Shown here in pieces: positions 1 through 9,435 of a stretch of DNA of 64,000 bases. The stretch's first letter is position 1. Each line of letters begins with the position of its first letter. The DNA is taken from assembly GCF_003634575.1 (NCBI RefSeq), contig NZ_RBLJ01000003.1:310001-374000 (forward strand), written 5' to 3'. This DNA comes from Photorhabdus asymbiotica (lineage in GTDB: Bacteria > Pseudomonadota > Gammaproteobacteria > Enterobacterales > Enterobacteriaceae). A model generated the notes under the pieces. That model ran no database searches and was not told the origin of the DNA. It saw nothing but the letters and a program-made list of their open reading frames with translations. The position numbers and the translations under genes are program-made.

Positions 1-357
1 GATATCAGCTATGAAAGCATCAGCGCCAGCCGTTATGCCAAAGGCATGCTTAGCCATATCATCAACCACGAACCTTATACACTGGTAGATAAGCTGATTA
101 TCGGCGCTTATATCGAGGCGCGTTCTTGTGAACGTTTTGCCAAACTAGCTCCTCATCTGGATGAAGATCTGAGTAAATTTTATATCTCACTGCTTCGCTC
201 TGAAGCACGTCATTACCAGGACTATCTTTCACTGGCACAATCTATTGCTAATAAAGATATTACTGAACGAGTTAATTATTTTGGTCGTGTTGAAGCTGAG
301 TTGATTCAAAATCCAGATAGCGATTTTAAATTCCACAGTGGTATCCCTGTAATTTGA
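1..357 (+). CDS. miaE: tRNA-(ms2io6A37) hydroxylase MiaE, C-terminal part
   Basis: The reading frame is open from the first base, so the gene begins outside the window and only its last 118 codons are seen. MiaE is a non-heme diiron monooxygenase that hydroxylates ms2i6A at position 37 of tRNAs. The visible part has the helical ferritin-like pattern, with EARSCERF and the acidic/His pair SEARHYQDY that fits diiron ligands. The protein ends GIPVI and is followed 23 bases later by a hairpin terminator. Salmonella carries miaE whereas E. coli K-12 lacks it (family knowledge). Identification is from similarity to remembered MiaE sequences. Confidence 0.9.
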   Translation, partial: DISYESISASRYAKGMLSHIINHEPYTLVDKLIIGAYIEARSCERFAKLAPHLDEDLSKFYISLLRSEARHYQDYLSLAQSIANKDITERVNYFGRVEAELIQNPDSDFKFHSGIPVI

Positions 358-380
358 ATATAGCAATGTCGCATTGATTA

Positions 381-410
381 AAAAAAGGTGAGCTTATACT
401 CACCTTTTTT
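381..410. terminator. Bidirectional intrinsic terminator
   Basis: An A-rich arm, a GGTGAG/CTCACC stem with a CTTATA loop and a run of six T form a symmetric hairpin. It lies between miaE, reading rightwards, and the zinc-ribbon genes, reading leftwards, so it can end both transcripts. Confidence 0.85.
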
Positions 411-431
411 AACTCAATCTGTTAAACCCAA

Positions 432-761
432 TTAAGCTTTCGGACGGGTAAGGAGCACAAATATCCCTAAAATGATATCCCCAACAAGCCAAATCCCCAG
501 AATCATTGCAGCACCAAGTCCTGTACCAATAGCCGCACCAATCTGTTCAGCATTAGATAATTGATCCATATTTTCAGTAGCTGCATTCATGCCACCAATG
601 AGCCAATAGGCCATGAGCAGATTAAACGCGATAAATACCCATTTAATGATCTTGCCAAAAAAGCTCCGTTTAGGCTTTCTCAATTGAACACCGCAAGTCG
701 GGCATTTAATCGAAGTGTCGCTAACACTATTTGAACATTCAGGGCAATTTATTAATGCCAT
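432..761 (-). CDS. Small zinc-ribbon membrane protein, function unknown
   Basis: This 109-residue protein begins with a zinc ribbon (C6-x2-C9 and C20-x2-C23) and a basic linker. A hydrophobic segment follows at about 38-56, then a Gly-rich hydrophobic stretch at about 76-104 ending in LLTRP. The layout suggests a cytoplasmic metal-binding head on an inner-membrane anchor. The start is supported by AAGGA six bases upstream. The gene starts 9 bases after the stop of the next zinc-ribbon gene and probably shares its transcript. Small proteins of this shape are widespread but I know no assigned function. It could be structural or regulatory; nothing in the sequence decides. Confidence 0.75.
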   Translation of the reverse strand: MALINCPECSNSVSDTSIKCPTCGVQLRKPKRSFFGKIIKWVFIAFNLLMAYWLIGGMNAATENMDQLSNAEQIGAAIGTGLGAAMILGIWLVGDIILGIFVLLTRPKA

Positions 762-770
762 TTTTTATCC

Positions 771-1478
771 TTAATTAACAGTTCTCACCGAGAAAAATTT
801 AAATAAAAATTCTGGATTTTTCATAGATCCATCAGTGGTCATGCTCTTTTCTTCGAAAGAGTCAATCGATGATGAGAAGAAATACCCGGAAAATTCGATT
901 TTCTGGCCAACAGATAACGAAAAGAGCTCATCGTAAATAGCAGAGTCTTTTTCAATTAACGTACCCGAACGAATATCAGAAAATTCATTATTCCATGTTG
1001 CCAACTCAATATTTGGCGACACCTTTACTGACAAAATAGCTTTCCCGTCATTGTTGGTTCTTAGCTCGACTATCGTACCAATCCAAGAATTAACAGAATT
1101 TTGAGTAAATGCGTCAGCAAGTGCCTCTCTCCGCTGCTCCCTTAAAGATGACTTTTGGAGTTCGTTTTTTGCACTCGCATATTTATCCACGAAAGATGAT
1201 ACTATCCGGATAAATTCAGCCTGATCGGATGGTATAGTGACTTCATGTTTTTTTATTACAGTCTTAGTACCAGAAGCCGTATCCGATTGAAACTTTGCAT
1301 CATCCTCATCCCAACCCACTATCATCTTAATCAATATTAAAATAGCGATGCACAAAACAAGAATTTTAATAAGATTTGTTTTTTTTATCTTTACACCGCA
1401 TCCCGGACAAAATTTAGCTGTTTTACTAACATCTTTTCCGCAAGCTTTACATTTCTTAAAAAGACTATCGCTACTCAC
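771..1478 (-). CDS. Zinc-ribbon, single-pass membrane protein, function unknown
   Basis: The 235-residue product has a zinc ribbon at the N terminus (C10-x2-C13, C24-x2-C27), a transmembrane helix at about 36-54, and a soluble domain of about 180 residues. The second half of that domain alternates short hydrophobic strands, as in a beta-barrel or OB-like fold, but this is only an impression. The start is GTG with a G-rich ribosome site (GGGGGG) just upstream. The gene is first in a two-gene unit with the smaller zinc-ribbon protein. It lies in the interval between rpoS and miaE, a position that varies among enterics. I do not recognise a named family. Confidence 0.75.
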   Translation of the reverse strand: MSSDSLFKKCKACGKDVSKTAKFCPGCGVKIKKTNLIKILVLCIAILILIKMIVGWDEDDAKFQSDTASGTKTVIKKHEVTIPSDQAEFIRIVSSFVDKYASAKNELQKSSLREQRREALADAFTQNSVNSWIGTIVELRTNNDGKAILSVKVSPNIELATWNNEFSDIRSGTLIEKDSAIYDELFSLSVGQKIEFSGYFFSSSIDSFEEKSMTTDGSMKNPEFLFKFFSVRTVN

Positions 1479-1714
1479 TTGCCCCCCAAGTCAACACACT
1501 ATCATATGCAATCATTGCATTCTTTAATTGATTTACTTATTAATACTACTAAATACATTTGGCGTCTTATTTTTATAAGCGCAAATCAATGAGAAAATTT
1601 CAGATTATAGGTTTTCGCACACTTAAAACTAAGCTTTAGCATTTTCTATTCCAGTAAAAATGCCATATACCCATTTGTTCCTGCTGCTAAACAGTGATTT
1701 AAACTAATTCCGAA

Positions 1715-1798
1715 TATACCCTTCATCTTTCAAGTTGCTGCTTTGTTGGCTGCGTTCACTTGCCGCCGCACTGCAACTCGAAATCTATTGGGTATATA
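1715..1798 (+). repeat. ERIC-type palindromic repeat, internally deleted copy
   Basis: The ends TATACCC...GGGTATATA and the flanking motif CTTTCAAGTTGC match three longer copies in this window. This copy is 84 bases instead of about 128. It lacks the centre between two TTCACTT direct repeats that the copy at 42904-43031 retains. Confidence 0.8.
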
Positions 1799-2400
1799 CC
1801 TCATTAGATTTTGTTTTTTGCATAGAATATATTCTCTTTTTCTAACAATAGAAGAGATACAAATACTTAAACAACACATTTTTCTCCGATAATTAAAAGC
1901 CAAATTACATAAAATCTGGTTTATAGTATAATAATTTATTGAAAATAACCCATCATTTGGCCATTAAACAATCAATCACCTTATGGAAAAATACCTGTAT
2001 ATCACAATCCAGTGTTAATATCTCTACAAACTATGTTGATTTCGCTGATATTCATTTACCTACAAAGCCCAAAGGCAACTGTCGTAGCTCTGTTTTTCCC
2101 AACACTAAGAATATCCTGCCGAGAATCTATCCCTACTTCTTTAAGTTAACAACTTATTCTATCTTTCACTCATAAAACCAGCCCTATATATTATCAGCAA
2201 AAATATATTTGTCATTAAATTTATTAATTCATGACAGATATGACCGATAAGTAAATTTTCTCAGAAACACGATCAATTGCTATAGCAGTCATCTCCCTCA
2301 CCCAGGGAAAACGACTATAGCCTATGGCTAATAAAGTGATAAGAAATCCGTTTATAATTAGTGTAACCAATTCTCAATTAGAGATAATTTTGACTACAGA

Positions 2401-2469
2401 GTACTGAAGAGCTTAATAACAACACCGAGCGCCAACAACGCAAAAATACGGACAACAGCTCTTCAGTAC
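2401..2469. repeat. 13-bp perfect inverted repeat with 43-base spacer
   Basis: GTACTGAAGAGCT at 2401-2413 is exactly complementary to AGCTCTTCAGTAC at 2457-2469. It sits 24 bases beyond the rpoS stop codon on the downstream side, so the rpoS transcript would carry it as a 3' UTR structure. There is no clear U-tract. It could be a terminator stem, a stabilising 3' end or a tiny non-autonomous element. Confidence 0.6.
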
Positions 2470-2493
2470 CCAAGTAACTAAACTACTCAACCA

Positions 2494-3492
2494 TTAAGTA
2501 CGGAACAGCGCTTCAATATTCAAACCTTGGGTTTGCATAATATCTTTCAAACGTCGCAAACCTTCGACCTGAATCTGACGCACTCTTTCCCTTGTCAAAC
2601 CGATCTCTTTACCCACATCTTCTAAAGTTTCCGCTTCATAGCCCAAGAGACCAAAACGACGCGCTAATACTTCACGTTGTTTCGAATTTAATTCAAACAA
2701 CCATTTGACGATACTCTTTTTCATATCGTCTTCCTGTGTTGTTCCCTCCGGACCTGTTTCATTCTCATCTGATAAAACATCCAATAGCGCTTTATCAGAA
2801 TCGCTACTAATAGGTGTATCAACCGAAATGATACGTTCATTCAATCGCAACATGCGGCTGACATCATCAACCGGTTTATCCAGTTGTTCTGCTATCTCTT
2901 CTGGACTGGGTTCATGATCTAATTTGTGGGCAAGTTCTCTTGCAGTACGCAAGTAGACATTAAGTTCTTTAACAATATGGATAGGCAACCGGATGGTACG
3001 GGTTTGATTCATAATAGCCCGTTCAATAGTCTGCCGAATCCACCATGTTGCATAGGTAGAAAACCTAAACCCACGTTCTGGGTCAAATTTCTCAACAGCA
3101 CGGATAAGACCAAGATTACCTTCTTCGATCAAATCAAGAAGAGCTAAGCCTCTGTTACTGTAACGACGGGAGATTTTAACAACCAATCGCAAGTTACTTT
3201 CAATCATTCTCCGGCGGGCCAATACATCGCCACGTAATGCCCGCCTTGCGAAAAAAACCTCTTCTTCTGCCGTTAACAGAGGAGAAAAACCAATCTCTCC
3301 GAGATAAAGCTGTGTTGCATCAAGAACCCGCTGGTTCATACCTTGCAATACATCTAAGTCATTCTCAAGATCAGTTAGGTCATCCTCACCATTCTTCAAC
3401 AATTTCTCATCGAAGTCGTCAGCTTCAATACCACTTTCATCTAAATCCGCATCATCATAAAACTCACTAACTTTCAGCGTATTTTGGCTCAT
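2494..3492 (-). CDS. rpoS: RNA polymerase sigma factor RpoS (sigma-38)
   Basis: RpoS directs transcription in stationary phase and the general stress response. The 332-residue protein is nearly the E. coli length (330). Region 1.2 begins near residue 55 with [14 protein letters not shown]. Region 2 follows ([14 protein letters not shown] through the -10 recognition helix with [12 protein letters not shown]), then region 3 and a C-terminal region 4 helix-turn-helix with [18 protein letters not shown]. The lysine that RssB contacts for ClpXP delivery (E. coli K173) is kept near residue 175 in KELNVYL. The acidic N terminus diverges most. The gene lies 51 bases after nlpD. In E. coli its main promoter is inside nlpD, giving a long leader; the same is likely here. 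Confidence 0.98.
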   Translation of the reverse strand: MSQNTLKVSEFYDDADLDESGIEADDFDEKLLKNGEDDLTDLENDLDVLQGMNQRVLDATQLYLGEIGFSPLLTAEEEVFFARRALRGDVLARRRMIESNLRLVVKISRRYSNRGLALLDLIEEGNLGLIRAVEKFDPERGFRFSTYATWWIRQTIERAIMNQTRTIRLPIHIVKELNVYLRTARELAHKLDHEPSPEEIAEQLDKPVDDVSRMLRLNERIISVDTPISSDSDKALLDVLSDENETGPEGTTQEDDMKKSIVKWLFELNSKQREVLARRFGLLGYEAETLEDVGKEIGLTRERVRQIQVEGLRRLKDIMQTQGLNIEALFRT

Positions 3493-3543
3493 AAGCTGCC
3501 CCTACCCGAGATAATGCAGGCAGAATTCAGCATTCTGCCCAGT

Positions 3544-4539
3544 TTATCGCTGCGGAAGATAACGCAGCGGGTTTACGGATTTTCCCTTGTAACGAATTTC
3601 AAAGTGTAATCTTACAGAGCTAGTACCGGTGCTACCCATAGTGGCAATTTTTTGCCCTGCTTTAATATCCTGTTGCTCACTAACCAGCATTGTATCGTTA
3701 TGAGCATAGGCACTCAGGTAGTCATCGTTATGTTTTATAATTATCAGATTTCCATATCCACGTAAGGCATTTCCGGCGTAAACTACCCGACCACCTGCTG
3801 TCGCAAATACTGACTGACCACGACTACCTGCAATATCAACCCCTTTGTTACCCCCTTGGGTATCAGAGAAATTTTCAATCACTTTACCTTCAGCAGGCCA
3901 CATCCAATTACTGACAGCACTATTTCCACTGCCTATGGTTGTCGTAGGTGATTTTACATACGTATTGTTTATTGTTGAGGTCGTTGCCTGTGGCAACATT
4001 TTTACACTCTTTTGTTTTCCGGAATTTGCAGGATACGCATTAGTTGATTGAGAATCAACCAGGGTTGTTTGAATTTGATTATGGTTATAAGTGGTTAACA
4101 TCCCACGACTACCCGTCCTCAAAGTCTGCCCCACTGTTAGACTATAAGGCTCTGAAATATTATTTTTGCTCGCAAGATCACGAAAATCATTGCCCGTGAT
4201 CCATGCGATATAAAACAGAGTATCACCATGTTTTACAGTGTAAGTATCGCCGTTATAACTACCTTTAGGAATACTGTCATAATTACGGTTATAAACTATT
4301 CCCCCTTGTGAACCATCACCAGTAACACTAATTGATGAAGGTGAAGATGCCATTGGTGTAGATATAGCAGAGCTGCCAGAAGATATTACCGGACGATGGA
4401 TACTCCGACTTTGTTCCTGATCAACACTGGTGATAGGTGCTGGACGAGTTGGTGTATTTGCACAACCAACTAACCAGATTCCTACCAATGAACAAGCTAC
4501 AATCCGCTGTATTTTTTTCATTGGGCTTCCTGAATTCAT
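3544..4539 (-). CDS. nlpD: Murein hydrolase activator NlpD, lipoprotein
   Basis: NlpD is an outer-membrane lipoprotein that activates the amidase AmiC at the division septum. A signal peptide ends in the lipobox LVGC at 23-26. A Ser/Thr-rich linker follows, then a LysM peptidoglycan-binding domain at about 100-143 ([14 protein letters not shown]), a second linker, and a C-terminal LytM/M23 domain from about 215 that lacks the full metal-ligand set, as in other NlpD. I chose the ATG at 4539 because GGGGGAAAG precedes it and the protein then aligns with E. coli NlpD. A longer frame up to 4581 exists but adds a non-signal sequence. It belongs to the surE-pcm-nlpD-rpoS unit. Confidence 0.95.
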   Translation of the reverse strand: MNSGSPMKKIQRIVACSLVGIWLVGCANTPTRPAPITSVDQEQSRSIHRPVISSGSSAISTPMASSPSSISVTGDGSQGGIVYNRNYDSIPKGSYNGDTYTVKHGDTLFYIAWITGNDFRDLASKNNISEPYSLTVGQTLRTGSRGMLTTYNHNQIQTTLVDSQSTNAYPANSGKQKSVKMLPQATTSTINNTYVKSPTTTIGSGNSAVSNWMWPAEGKVIENFSDTQGGNKGVDIAGSRGQSVFATAGGRVVYAGNALRGYGNLIIIKHNDDYLSAYAHNDTMLVSEQQDIKAGQKIATMGSTGTSSVRLHFEIRYKGKSVNPLRYLPQR

Positions 4540-4689
4540 ACTTCTTTCCCCCATAACGGCAAATATAAGCGTAAAAACCAATAATTCTCAAAGATCATAC
4601 ATAATCACAAAAATCGCAAAACAAAAATATTTCGCTTATTAAAGCAAATATAACCATTAATTGAAAAATAGTTGCAATAGGCTACGAAA

Positions 4690-5319
4690 TTAAGCTAATT
4701 CCCCTTGCACAAGAGGAACAAAACGTACAGCTTCGATCACTTCGCTGTGAAAACCATTGCCATGACGTTTCACCGACTTAAGCAGCTGTGTATGCTCACC
4801 AACGGGCAAAACCATCACACCACCATCAGAAAGCTGGGACATAAGTTCCTGTGGGATATACGGAGGAGCTGCGGTCACAATGATAGCATCAAACAACCCA
4901 CGCGATGGCCACCCTTGCCAACCATCTCCATGGCGGGTTGAAACATTATGCAAATCAAGTTGTTTCAATCTACGTTTAGCCTGCCACTGTAAACCTTTTA
5001 TCCGCTCTACCGAGAAAACATGTTTAACCAAATGAGCTAATATTGCCGTCTGATAGCCAGAGCCGGTACCAATTTCCAGCACCTTAGCATCCGGTGTTAA
5101 TTGAAGCAGTTCAGTCATGCGAGCAACAATATAAGGCTGAGAAATCGTTTGCCCGCAACCTATCGGTAAGGCGGTATTTTCATAAGCTTTATGAGCCAGT
5201 GCTTCATCGACAAAACGTTCTCTGGGTACAGCAGAAATAGCGGACAGTAAACGCTCATCTTTTACTCCCTGCTGGCGCAATTGTGTCAGCAAATTTTGCA
5301 TTGCTCGACTACTCAGCAT
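4690..5319 (-). CDS. pcm: Protein-L-isoaspartate O-methyltransferase
   Basis: Pcm uses S-adenosylmethionine to methylate isoaspartyl residues in aged proteins and so starts their repair. The 209-residue protein carries the SAM-binding motif VLEIGTGSG at 80-88 and the family's post-motif I region [11 protein letters not shown]. The loop [17 protein letters not shown] is also typical. It overlaps the end of surE by 7 bases, so the two are probably translated in a coupled way. The C terminus ([12 protein letters not shown]) matches E. coli closely. Confidence 0.97.
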   Translation of the reverse strand: MLSSRAMQNLLTQLRQQGVKDERLLSAISAVPRERFVDEALAHKAYENTALPIGCGQTISQPYIVARMTELLQLTPDAKVLEIGTGSGYQTAILAHLVKHVFSVERIKGLQWQAKRRLKQLDLHNVSTRHGDGWQGWPSRGLFDAIIVTAAPPYIPQELMSQLSDGGVMVLPVGEHTQLLKSVKRHGNGFHSEVIEAVRFVPLVQGELA

Positions 5320-6077
5320 TCTCCATCAACCTCAGCTTTAACTAACCAATCTTTCACTAACTCCTGCGCTTTATACGCAGTCAGATCTACCTGCAATGGC
5401 GTAATAGATACATAGCCTTGCTCTACAGCCGCAAAATCTGTTTCCGGACCGGCGTCACGTTTATCTCCCGGCGGCCCCAACCAGTAAAGCATATTTCCTT
5501 TGGGATCTTGCATGGAATAGACTTCTTCCGCTGCATGACGACTACCACAACGTGTAACCCGAAAACCTTTAATTTGCTCAAGTGGCAGATCAGGAACATT
5601 CACATTCAGAATATTACCCGCTCTCAAAAACGTTGTTTGTAACATTTGTAACAAACGACACGTGATTTCTGCCGCTGTTTCATAATGTCGATCGCCATCG
5701 AGTGAAATAGCCAACGCAGGTAATCCCAAATGACGACCTTCCATCGCAGCAGCGACTGTGCCGGAATAAATCACATCATCCCCAAGGTTAGGACCTCGAT
5801 TAATACCAGCGATAACGATTTCCGGACGTGGGAGAACCAGACGATTAACACCGAGATAAACACAATCTGTCGGTGTACCATCCAATACCGATATGTCGCC
5901 ATTCTCCAGGGTATTAATTCTTAACGAACGATCAAGTGTCAATGCATTAGATGCGCCACTCCGGTTACGATCTGGAGCAACAACTTGAACATAATAATTT
6001 TCCTGCAATGCTGCCGCTAAAACCTGAATTCCTGGTGCAGTGACACCATCATCATTACTCAATAATATTCGTAACAT
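5313..6077 (-). CDS. surE: 5'/3'-nucleotidase SurE
   Basis: SurE is a metal-dependent nucleotidase and exopolyphosphatase linked to stationary-phase survival. The metal-binding NDDG motif lies at residues 8-11, followed by [10 protein letters not shown] and the [10 protein letters not shown] motif. Two adjacent ATG codons (6080 and 6077) follow AGGATC; I give the inner one, which yields 254 residues against 253 in E. coli. A longer frame up to 6122 lies inside truD and is unlikely to be used. The gene overlaps truD by about 20 bases and pcm by 7, in one minus-strand operon. Confidence 0.96.
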   Translation of the reverse strand: MLRILLSNDDGVTAPGIQVLAAALQENYYVQVVAPDRNRSGASNALTLDRSLRINTLENGDISVLDGTPTDCVYLGVNRLVLPRPEIVIAGINRGPNLGDDVIYSGTVAAAMEGRHLGLPALAISLDGDRHYETAAEITCRLLQMLQTTFLRAGNILNVNVPDLPLEQIKGFRVTRCGSRHAAEEVYSMQDPKGNMLYWLGPPGDKRDAGPETDFAAVEQGYVSITPLQVDLTAYKAQELVKDWLVKAEVDGEC

Positions 6078-7104
6078 CATTTTGATCCTGATTGATAATT
6101 TCCCTGACCACACTGGTAGCAAAACTACCAGCAGGTAACCAGAAACTGATTTTTACGGTGGCATTATCCAACCATTCCCAACTCAGGTTCTGAGGTTGCA
6201 CCAGTATGGCCCTGCGGGAACAATCCACTCTTTCACGCTTAATGAGTTCCCACAATGACTCATAAGGCTGCAAATACTGCCGTTCAAAATCCGCAGACTG
6301 ATGCTGTGTTCCTAATTCACCATCGCCAGGCAACGGAGCCGTTATCTGTAGTTCACCGTCAATGACCCGCTGTTGCAATGCGGGCAACTCGGCTTCGCTA
6401 GCCACAAACCAACTGCCTCGTCCTGTCAATTGTAAAGCGTCACCATTAATCACTTGCTGTTGCTGACTCCGAGCAATCCGCGCACTGGCCACCGTATTAA
6501 ACATAGCACTGCGGCTGGCTGAAAGATAAAAACTACGTTTATTTCTCTCTCTTACACGGATTTCATTATTTGCCCAACGCTGTGCTTGAACCAGATTTTG
6601 TCCATCTCGCCCAAAACGCTGTTCGCCAAAATAATTAGGCACTCCGCCTTGCTGAATCAGTTGTAATCTATTTTCAACAAACGGGTGATGACTGATTTCC
6701 CGTAAAATCAGCGTGAATGAATTTCCTTTTAGTGCCCCAATGCGGAGTTTACGTTTCTGACGCTCTGTCGCCAGAACTTCACATCCTTCAAGCTGAAACG
6801 AGGTAAAATCAGGGTCTTGTTTACCCGGTAGGTGTAAGCAAAACCACTGTTCTGTCACTGCATGACGGTCTTTTAAACCCGCATAGCTAACCGATTTAGA
6901 AGATACTCCAGCAAAACGAGCGAGGCTATCTGCAACAAATTGAGTGTTGCAACCGGTTTTACGGATATGCACCATCAAGTGCTCTCCTTCCCCGTCAGGA
7001 GAAAACCCCAAATCTTCACACACAATAAAATCTTCTGGCGAAGCTTTTAATATTCCGGTTGCTTCCGGTTGTCCATACAGCCAGTTTAATTCAGCCAATA
7101 CCAT
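6055..7104 (-). CDS. truD: tRNA pseudouridine(13) synthase TruD
   Basis: TruD makes pseudouridine at position 13 of tRNA-Glu. The catalytic aspartate is residue 79 in [12 protein letters not shown], and [17 protein letters not shown] is also diagnostic. I use the ATG at 7104, with AAGGAA seven bases before it, giving 349 residues as in E. coli; a TTG just upstream is less likely. The gene follows ispF by three bases and its end overlaps the start of surE. Confidence 0.97.
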   Translation of the reverse strand: MVLAELNWLYGQPEATGILKASPEDFIVCEDLGFSPDGEGEHLMVHIRKTGCNTQFVADSLARFAGVSSKSVSYAGLKDRHAVTEQWFCLHLPGKQDPDFTSFQLEGCEVLATERQKRKLRIGALKGNSFTLILREISHHPFVENRLQLIQQGGVPNYFGEQRFGRDGQNLVQAQRWANNEIRVRERNKRSFYLSASRSAMFNTVASARIARSQQQQVINGDALQLTGRGSWFVASEAELPALQQRVIDGELQITAPLPGDGELGTQHQSADFERQYLQPYESLWELIKRERVDCSRRAILVQPQNLSWEWLDNATVKISFWLPAGSFATSVVREIINQDQNDVTNIIE

Positions 7105-7107
7105 CAA

Positions 7108-7581
7108 TTATTCCTTAACCAGCAAAGCAACCGCTTCGCAAGCAATACCTTCTTTACGCCCAATAAACCCCAATTTTTCAGTGGTTGTAGCCTTTACATT
7201 GATATCATCAATGTGGCATTGCAGATCTTCAGCCAGATTGACTCTCATTTGCGGAACATGCGGCAACATTTTTGGTGCTTGTGCAATAATTGTGATATCC
7301 AGATTACCAATCCGGTAACCCTTTTCCCTAATACGGCGGTAGGCTTCACGCAATAACTTACGGCTATCTACCCCCTTAAGTGTGGGATCAGTATCTGGAA
7401 ACAATTTCCCGATATCTCCCAACGCAGCAGCGCCTAACAAGGCATCTGTTGCCGCATGGAGCGCAACATCACCATCAGAGTGCGCCAGTAGTCCTTGCTC
7501 ATAAGGGATACGGACACCACCGATAATAATCGGCCCTTCACCACCAAATTTATGCACATCGAAACCATGTCCAATTCTCAT
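7108..7581 (-). CDS. ispF: 2-C-methyl-D-erythritol 2,4-cyclodiphosphate synthase
   Basis: IspF catalyses the fifth step of the MEP isoprenoid pathway, releasing CMP to form the cyclic diphosphate. The zinc ligands are visible as D8 and H10 (GFDVH) and H42 (HSDGDVALH). The conserved [10 protein letters not shown] motif that binds the cytidine part is near residue 130. The 157-residue length is usual. It follows ispD by 12 bases and supplies, with Dxr and UppS elsewhere in this window, the isoprenoid branch needed for undecaprenyl phosphate. Confidence 0.98.
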   Translation of the reverse strand: MRIGHGFDVHKFGGEGPIIIGGVRIPYEQGLLAHSDGDVALHAATDALLGAAALGDIGKLFPDTDPTLKGVDSRKLLREAYRRIREKGYRIGNLDITIIAQAPKMLPHVPQMRVNLAEDLQCHIDDINVKATTTEKLGFIGRKEGIACEAVALLVKE

Positions 7582-7593
7582 GATGCCTGTTCC

Positions 7594-8331
7594 TTACTTT
7601 TTTCTAGACAGATAAAATTCTGCCAATGCCAAATCTTCAGGGAGCGTGACTTTTATATTATCCGAACGCCCGTTAACCAATATTGGTTGATAACCACAAT
7701 ATTCCAATGCAGAAGCTTCATCAGTGATGTTGACATGTTGTGAAAGCGCTTTTGACAAGCAGTCCCTCAGTAACATCAATGGAAAAAGCTGCGGTGTCAG
7801 TGCATGCCAAAGATCTTGACGCTCTACCGTATGGTCAATAATTTCCTGGCCAGTCCGACTACGCTTCATCGTATCGCGGACCGGAGATGCCAAAATACCA
7901 CCACATGTCATATTTCCCTGTTCACCTGATTCTGTCAGTTGTAGCAAACGTTCAAGATCATCACGGTGTAAACAAGGACGAGCTGCATCATGAACCAAAA
8001 CCCAGTAATGATTGTGTTCGGCCAAATGCGCCAGATAATTTAAACCTGCCAATACAGAATCTGCACGCTGTTCACCACCGGTTACCGTAGTAATGCGTGG
8101 ATCTGAAGCAACTTCAAGGAATTGAAACTGAGTGTCAACAGGATTTAAAACAACCACAACGCGCTGAATACGGGGGTGATCAAGTAATGCAGCTAAGGTA
8201 TGTTCAATAACAGTTTTTCCCACAATAGACAGATATTGCTTTGGGCAATCCGAACTCATTCGGCTACCAATACCTGCTGCCGGGATCAAAGCAATAACAT
8301 CAGCACAGGAATGAAATAATAGATTGTTCAT
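7594..8331 (-). CDS. ispD: 2-C-methyl-D-erythritol 4-phosphate cytidylyltransferase
   Basis: IspD joins MEP to CMP using CTP in the third step of the MEP pathway. The nucleotide-binding loop PAAGIGSRM is at residues 17-25, followed by CPKQYL with the catalytic lysine. HDAARPC and [10 protein letters not shown] are further family motifs. The 245-residue length is close to E. coli (236); the extra residues are at the N terminus (MNNLLFHSC), so a slightly later start cannot be excluded. It lies 5 bases after ftsB. Confidence 0.97.
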   Translation of the reverse strand: MNNLLFHSCADVIALIPAAGIGSRMSSDCPKQYLSIVGKTVIEHTLAALLDHPRIQRVVVVLNPVDTQFQFLEVASDPRITTVTGGEQRADSVLAGLNYLAHLAEHNHYWVLVHDAARPCLHRDDLERLLQLTESGEQGNMTCGGILASPVRDTMKRSRTGQEIIDHTVERQDLWHALTPQLFPLMLLRDCLSKALSQHVNITDEASALEYCGYQPILVNGRSDNIKVTLPEDLALAEFYLSRKK

Positions 8332-8336
8332 TTTGA

Positions 8337-8657
8337 TTATTGAGTATTATTAGGTGTCGAGGGGTGTGGAGTGTTTTCTTTGGATTTATCAGCGACTAAA
8401 CGATAGAAGGTTTCACCAGGTTTTACCATACCCAGTACACTACGCGCTCGTTCTTCAATGGCTTCCTGCCCACCATAGAGATCATTAATTTCCGCCGATA
8501 GCTGCTCATTGCGCACTTTAAGTTTGCTGTTCTTGAACTCTTGCACAGCAACATCATTCTTAACCTGCGCATAATCATGAATACCATTTTTGCCAAGCCA
8601 CAGCGAATACTGCAACCATCCGAGTAAAACCAATAATAGCAGCGTTAGCTTACCCAT
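8337..8657 (-). CDS. ftsB: Cell division protein FtsB
   Basis: FtsB is a bitopic division protein that forms a complex with FtsL and FtsQ at the septum. The 106-residue protein has a short cytoplasmic start, a transmembrane helix at about 3-20, and a periplasmic coiled coil (about 30-72, [20 protein letters not shown]) ending in the [16 protein letters not shown] region that contacts FtsQ. It is the first gene of the ispDF-truD-surE group, as in E. coli. Confidence 0.95.
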   Translation of the reverse strand: MGKLTLLLLVLLGWLQYSLWLGKNGIHDYAQVKNDVAVQEFKNSKLKVRNEQLSAEINDLYGGQEAIEERARSVLGMVKPGETFYRLVADKSKENTPHPSTPNNTQ

Positions 8658-8762
8658 TTCCGCCCCCTGAAATATCCGTCAATCATCCCATAACTCAAAG
8701 AATGACGCTACTACCACAAAACATGATAGGGGAAAAAATAGTTGAATGAAGCCATTGCATAA

Positions 8763-8789
8763 GCACATCATAGAAGTTTTATAATGTGC
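8763..8789 (-). other. Hairpin between cysC and ftsB
   Basis: GCACATCATA at 8763-8772 pairs with TATAATGTGC at 8780-8789 with one mismatch around a 7-base loop. It sits just after the cysC stop on the minus strand but lacks a U-tract, so it is at best a weak terminator or a 3' end stabiliser. Confidence 0.35.
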
Positions 8790-8801
8790 CTTATATAAAT
8801 G

Positions 8802-9434
8802 TTATACCGGATTAGTTGCTAAACGTATAATTCCGCCTTTTTCCAGTTCCATCAGCAACTGTTCCACCGATGCTTCAACGGGTTGCTGGCCTGAAAGATA
8901 AATTTCCGGGTTATCAGGAATCTCATAGACTGAATCAATCCCCGTAAAATGACGAATTTCACCCGCGCGGGCTTTTTTATATAGCCCTTTAGGATCACGG
9001 GATTCGCAGATTTCCAACGGTGTATCAACAAAAACTTCAATAAATTTCCCCGGCTCCAGTAGTCCACGAACCTTTTGCCTCTCTGCTTTATGAGGGGAAA
9101 TAAAAGCAGTCAGCACGATTAAACCCGCATCCACCATCAGATTGGCAACTTCACCCACACGACGGATATTTTCCTGCCTGTCCTGTTCAGAAAATCCCAA
9201 ATCACTACAAAGGCCATGACGCAGATTATCGCCATCAAGCAGATAAGTTTTTATTCCTCGTTGAAACAGTGCCTGTTCCAAAGCACCGGCCACCGTGGAT
9301 TTCCCAGAACCGGATAAACCTGTGAACCAAATAACCAGTGCAGGATGTCCATTTTCAGCTTCCCGCTGCGCTCTGGTCAGTTGATGCGCATGCCAGACCA
9401 CATTTCCCGGTGCCAAACTTTCAATTTCAGCCAA
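8802..9434 (-). CDS. cysC: Adenylylsulfate (APS) kinase
   Basis: CysC phosphorylates APS at the 3' position to give PAPS, the substrate of CysH. The P-loop GLSGSGKST is at residues 39-47. DGDNLRHGL and the catalytic serine S113 in [10 protein letters not shown] are present, as are the substrate-binding residues around [14 protein letters not shown]. Length is 210 residues (E. coli 201). It follows cysN by one base and is the last gene of cysG-D-N-C. Confidence 0.98.
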   Translation of the reverse strand: MAEIESLAPGNVVWHAHQLTRAQREAENGHPALVIWFTGLSGSGKSTVAGALEQALFQRGIKTYLLDGDNLRHGLCSDLGFSEQDRQENIRRVGEVANLMVDAGLIVLTAFISPHKAERQKVRGLLEPGKFIEVFVDTPLEICESRDPKGLYKKARAGEIRHFTGIDSVYEIPDNPEIYLSGQQPVEASVEQLLMELEKGGIIRLATNPV

Positions 9435-9435
9435 T

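Larger units (their letters stand above)
1479..2493. other. AT-rich, gene-poor interval downstream of rpoS
   Basis: About 1 kb without a convincing gene. It holds a shortened ERIC-type repeat and a long-armed inverted repeat, listed separately. The one open frame of note, about 1939-2175, starts at TTG, lacks a ribosome site and has no recognisable domain, so I do not call it. The rest is low-complexity AT-rich DNA. Confidence 0.6.

Noticed and set aside
1939-2175. Open frame of 78 codons in the AT-rich gap downstream of rpoS
   Set aside because: It starts at TTG without a ribosome site, has no domain or compositional sign of coding, and lies in low-complexity DNA.
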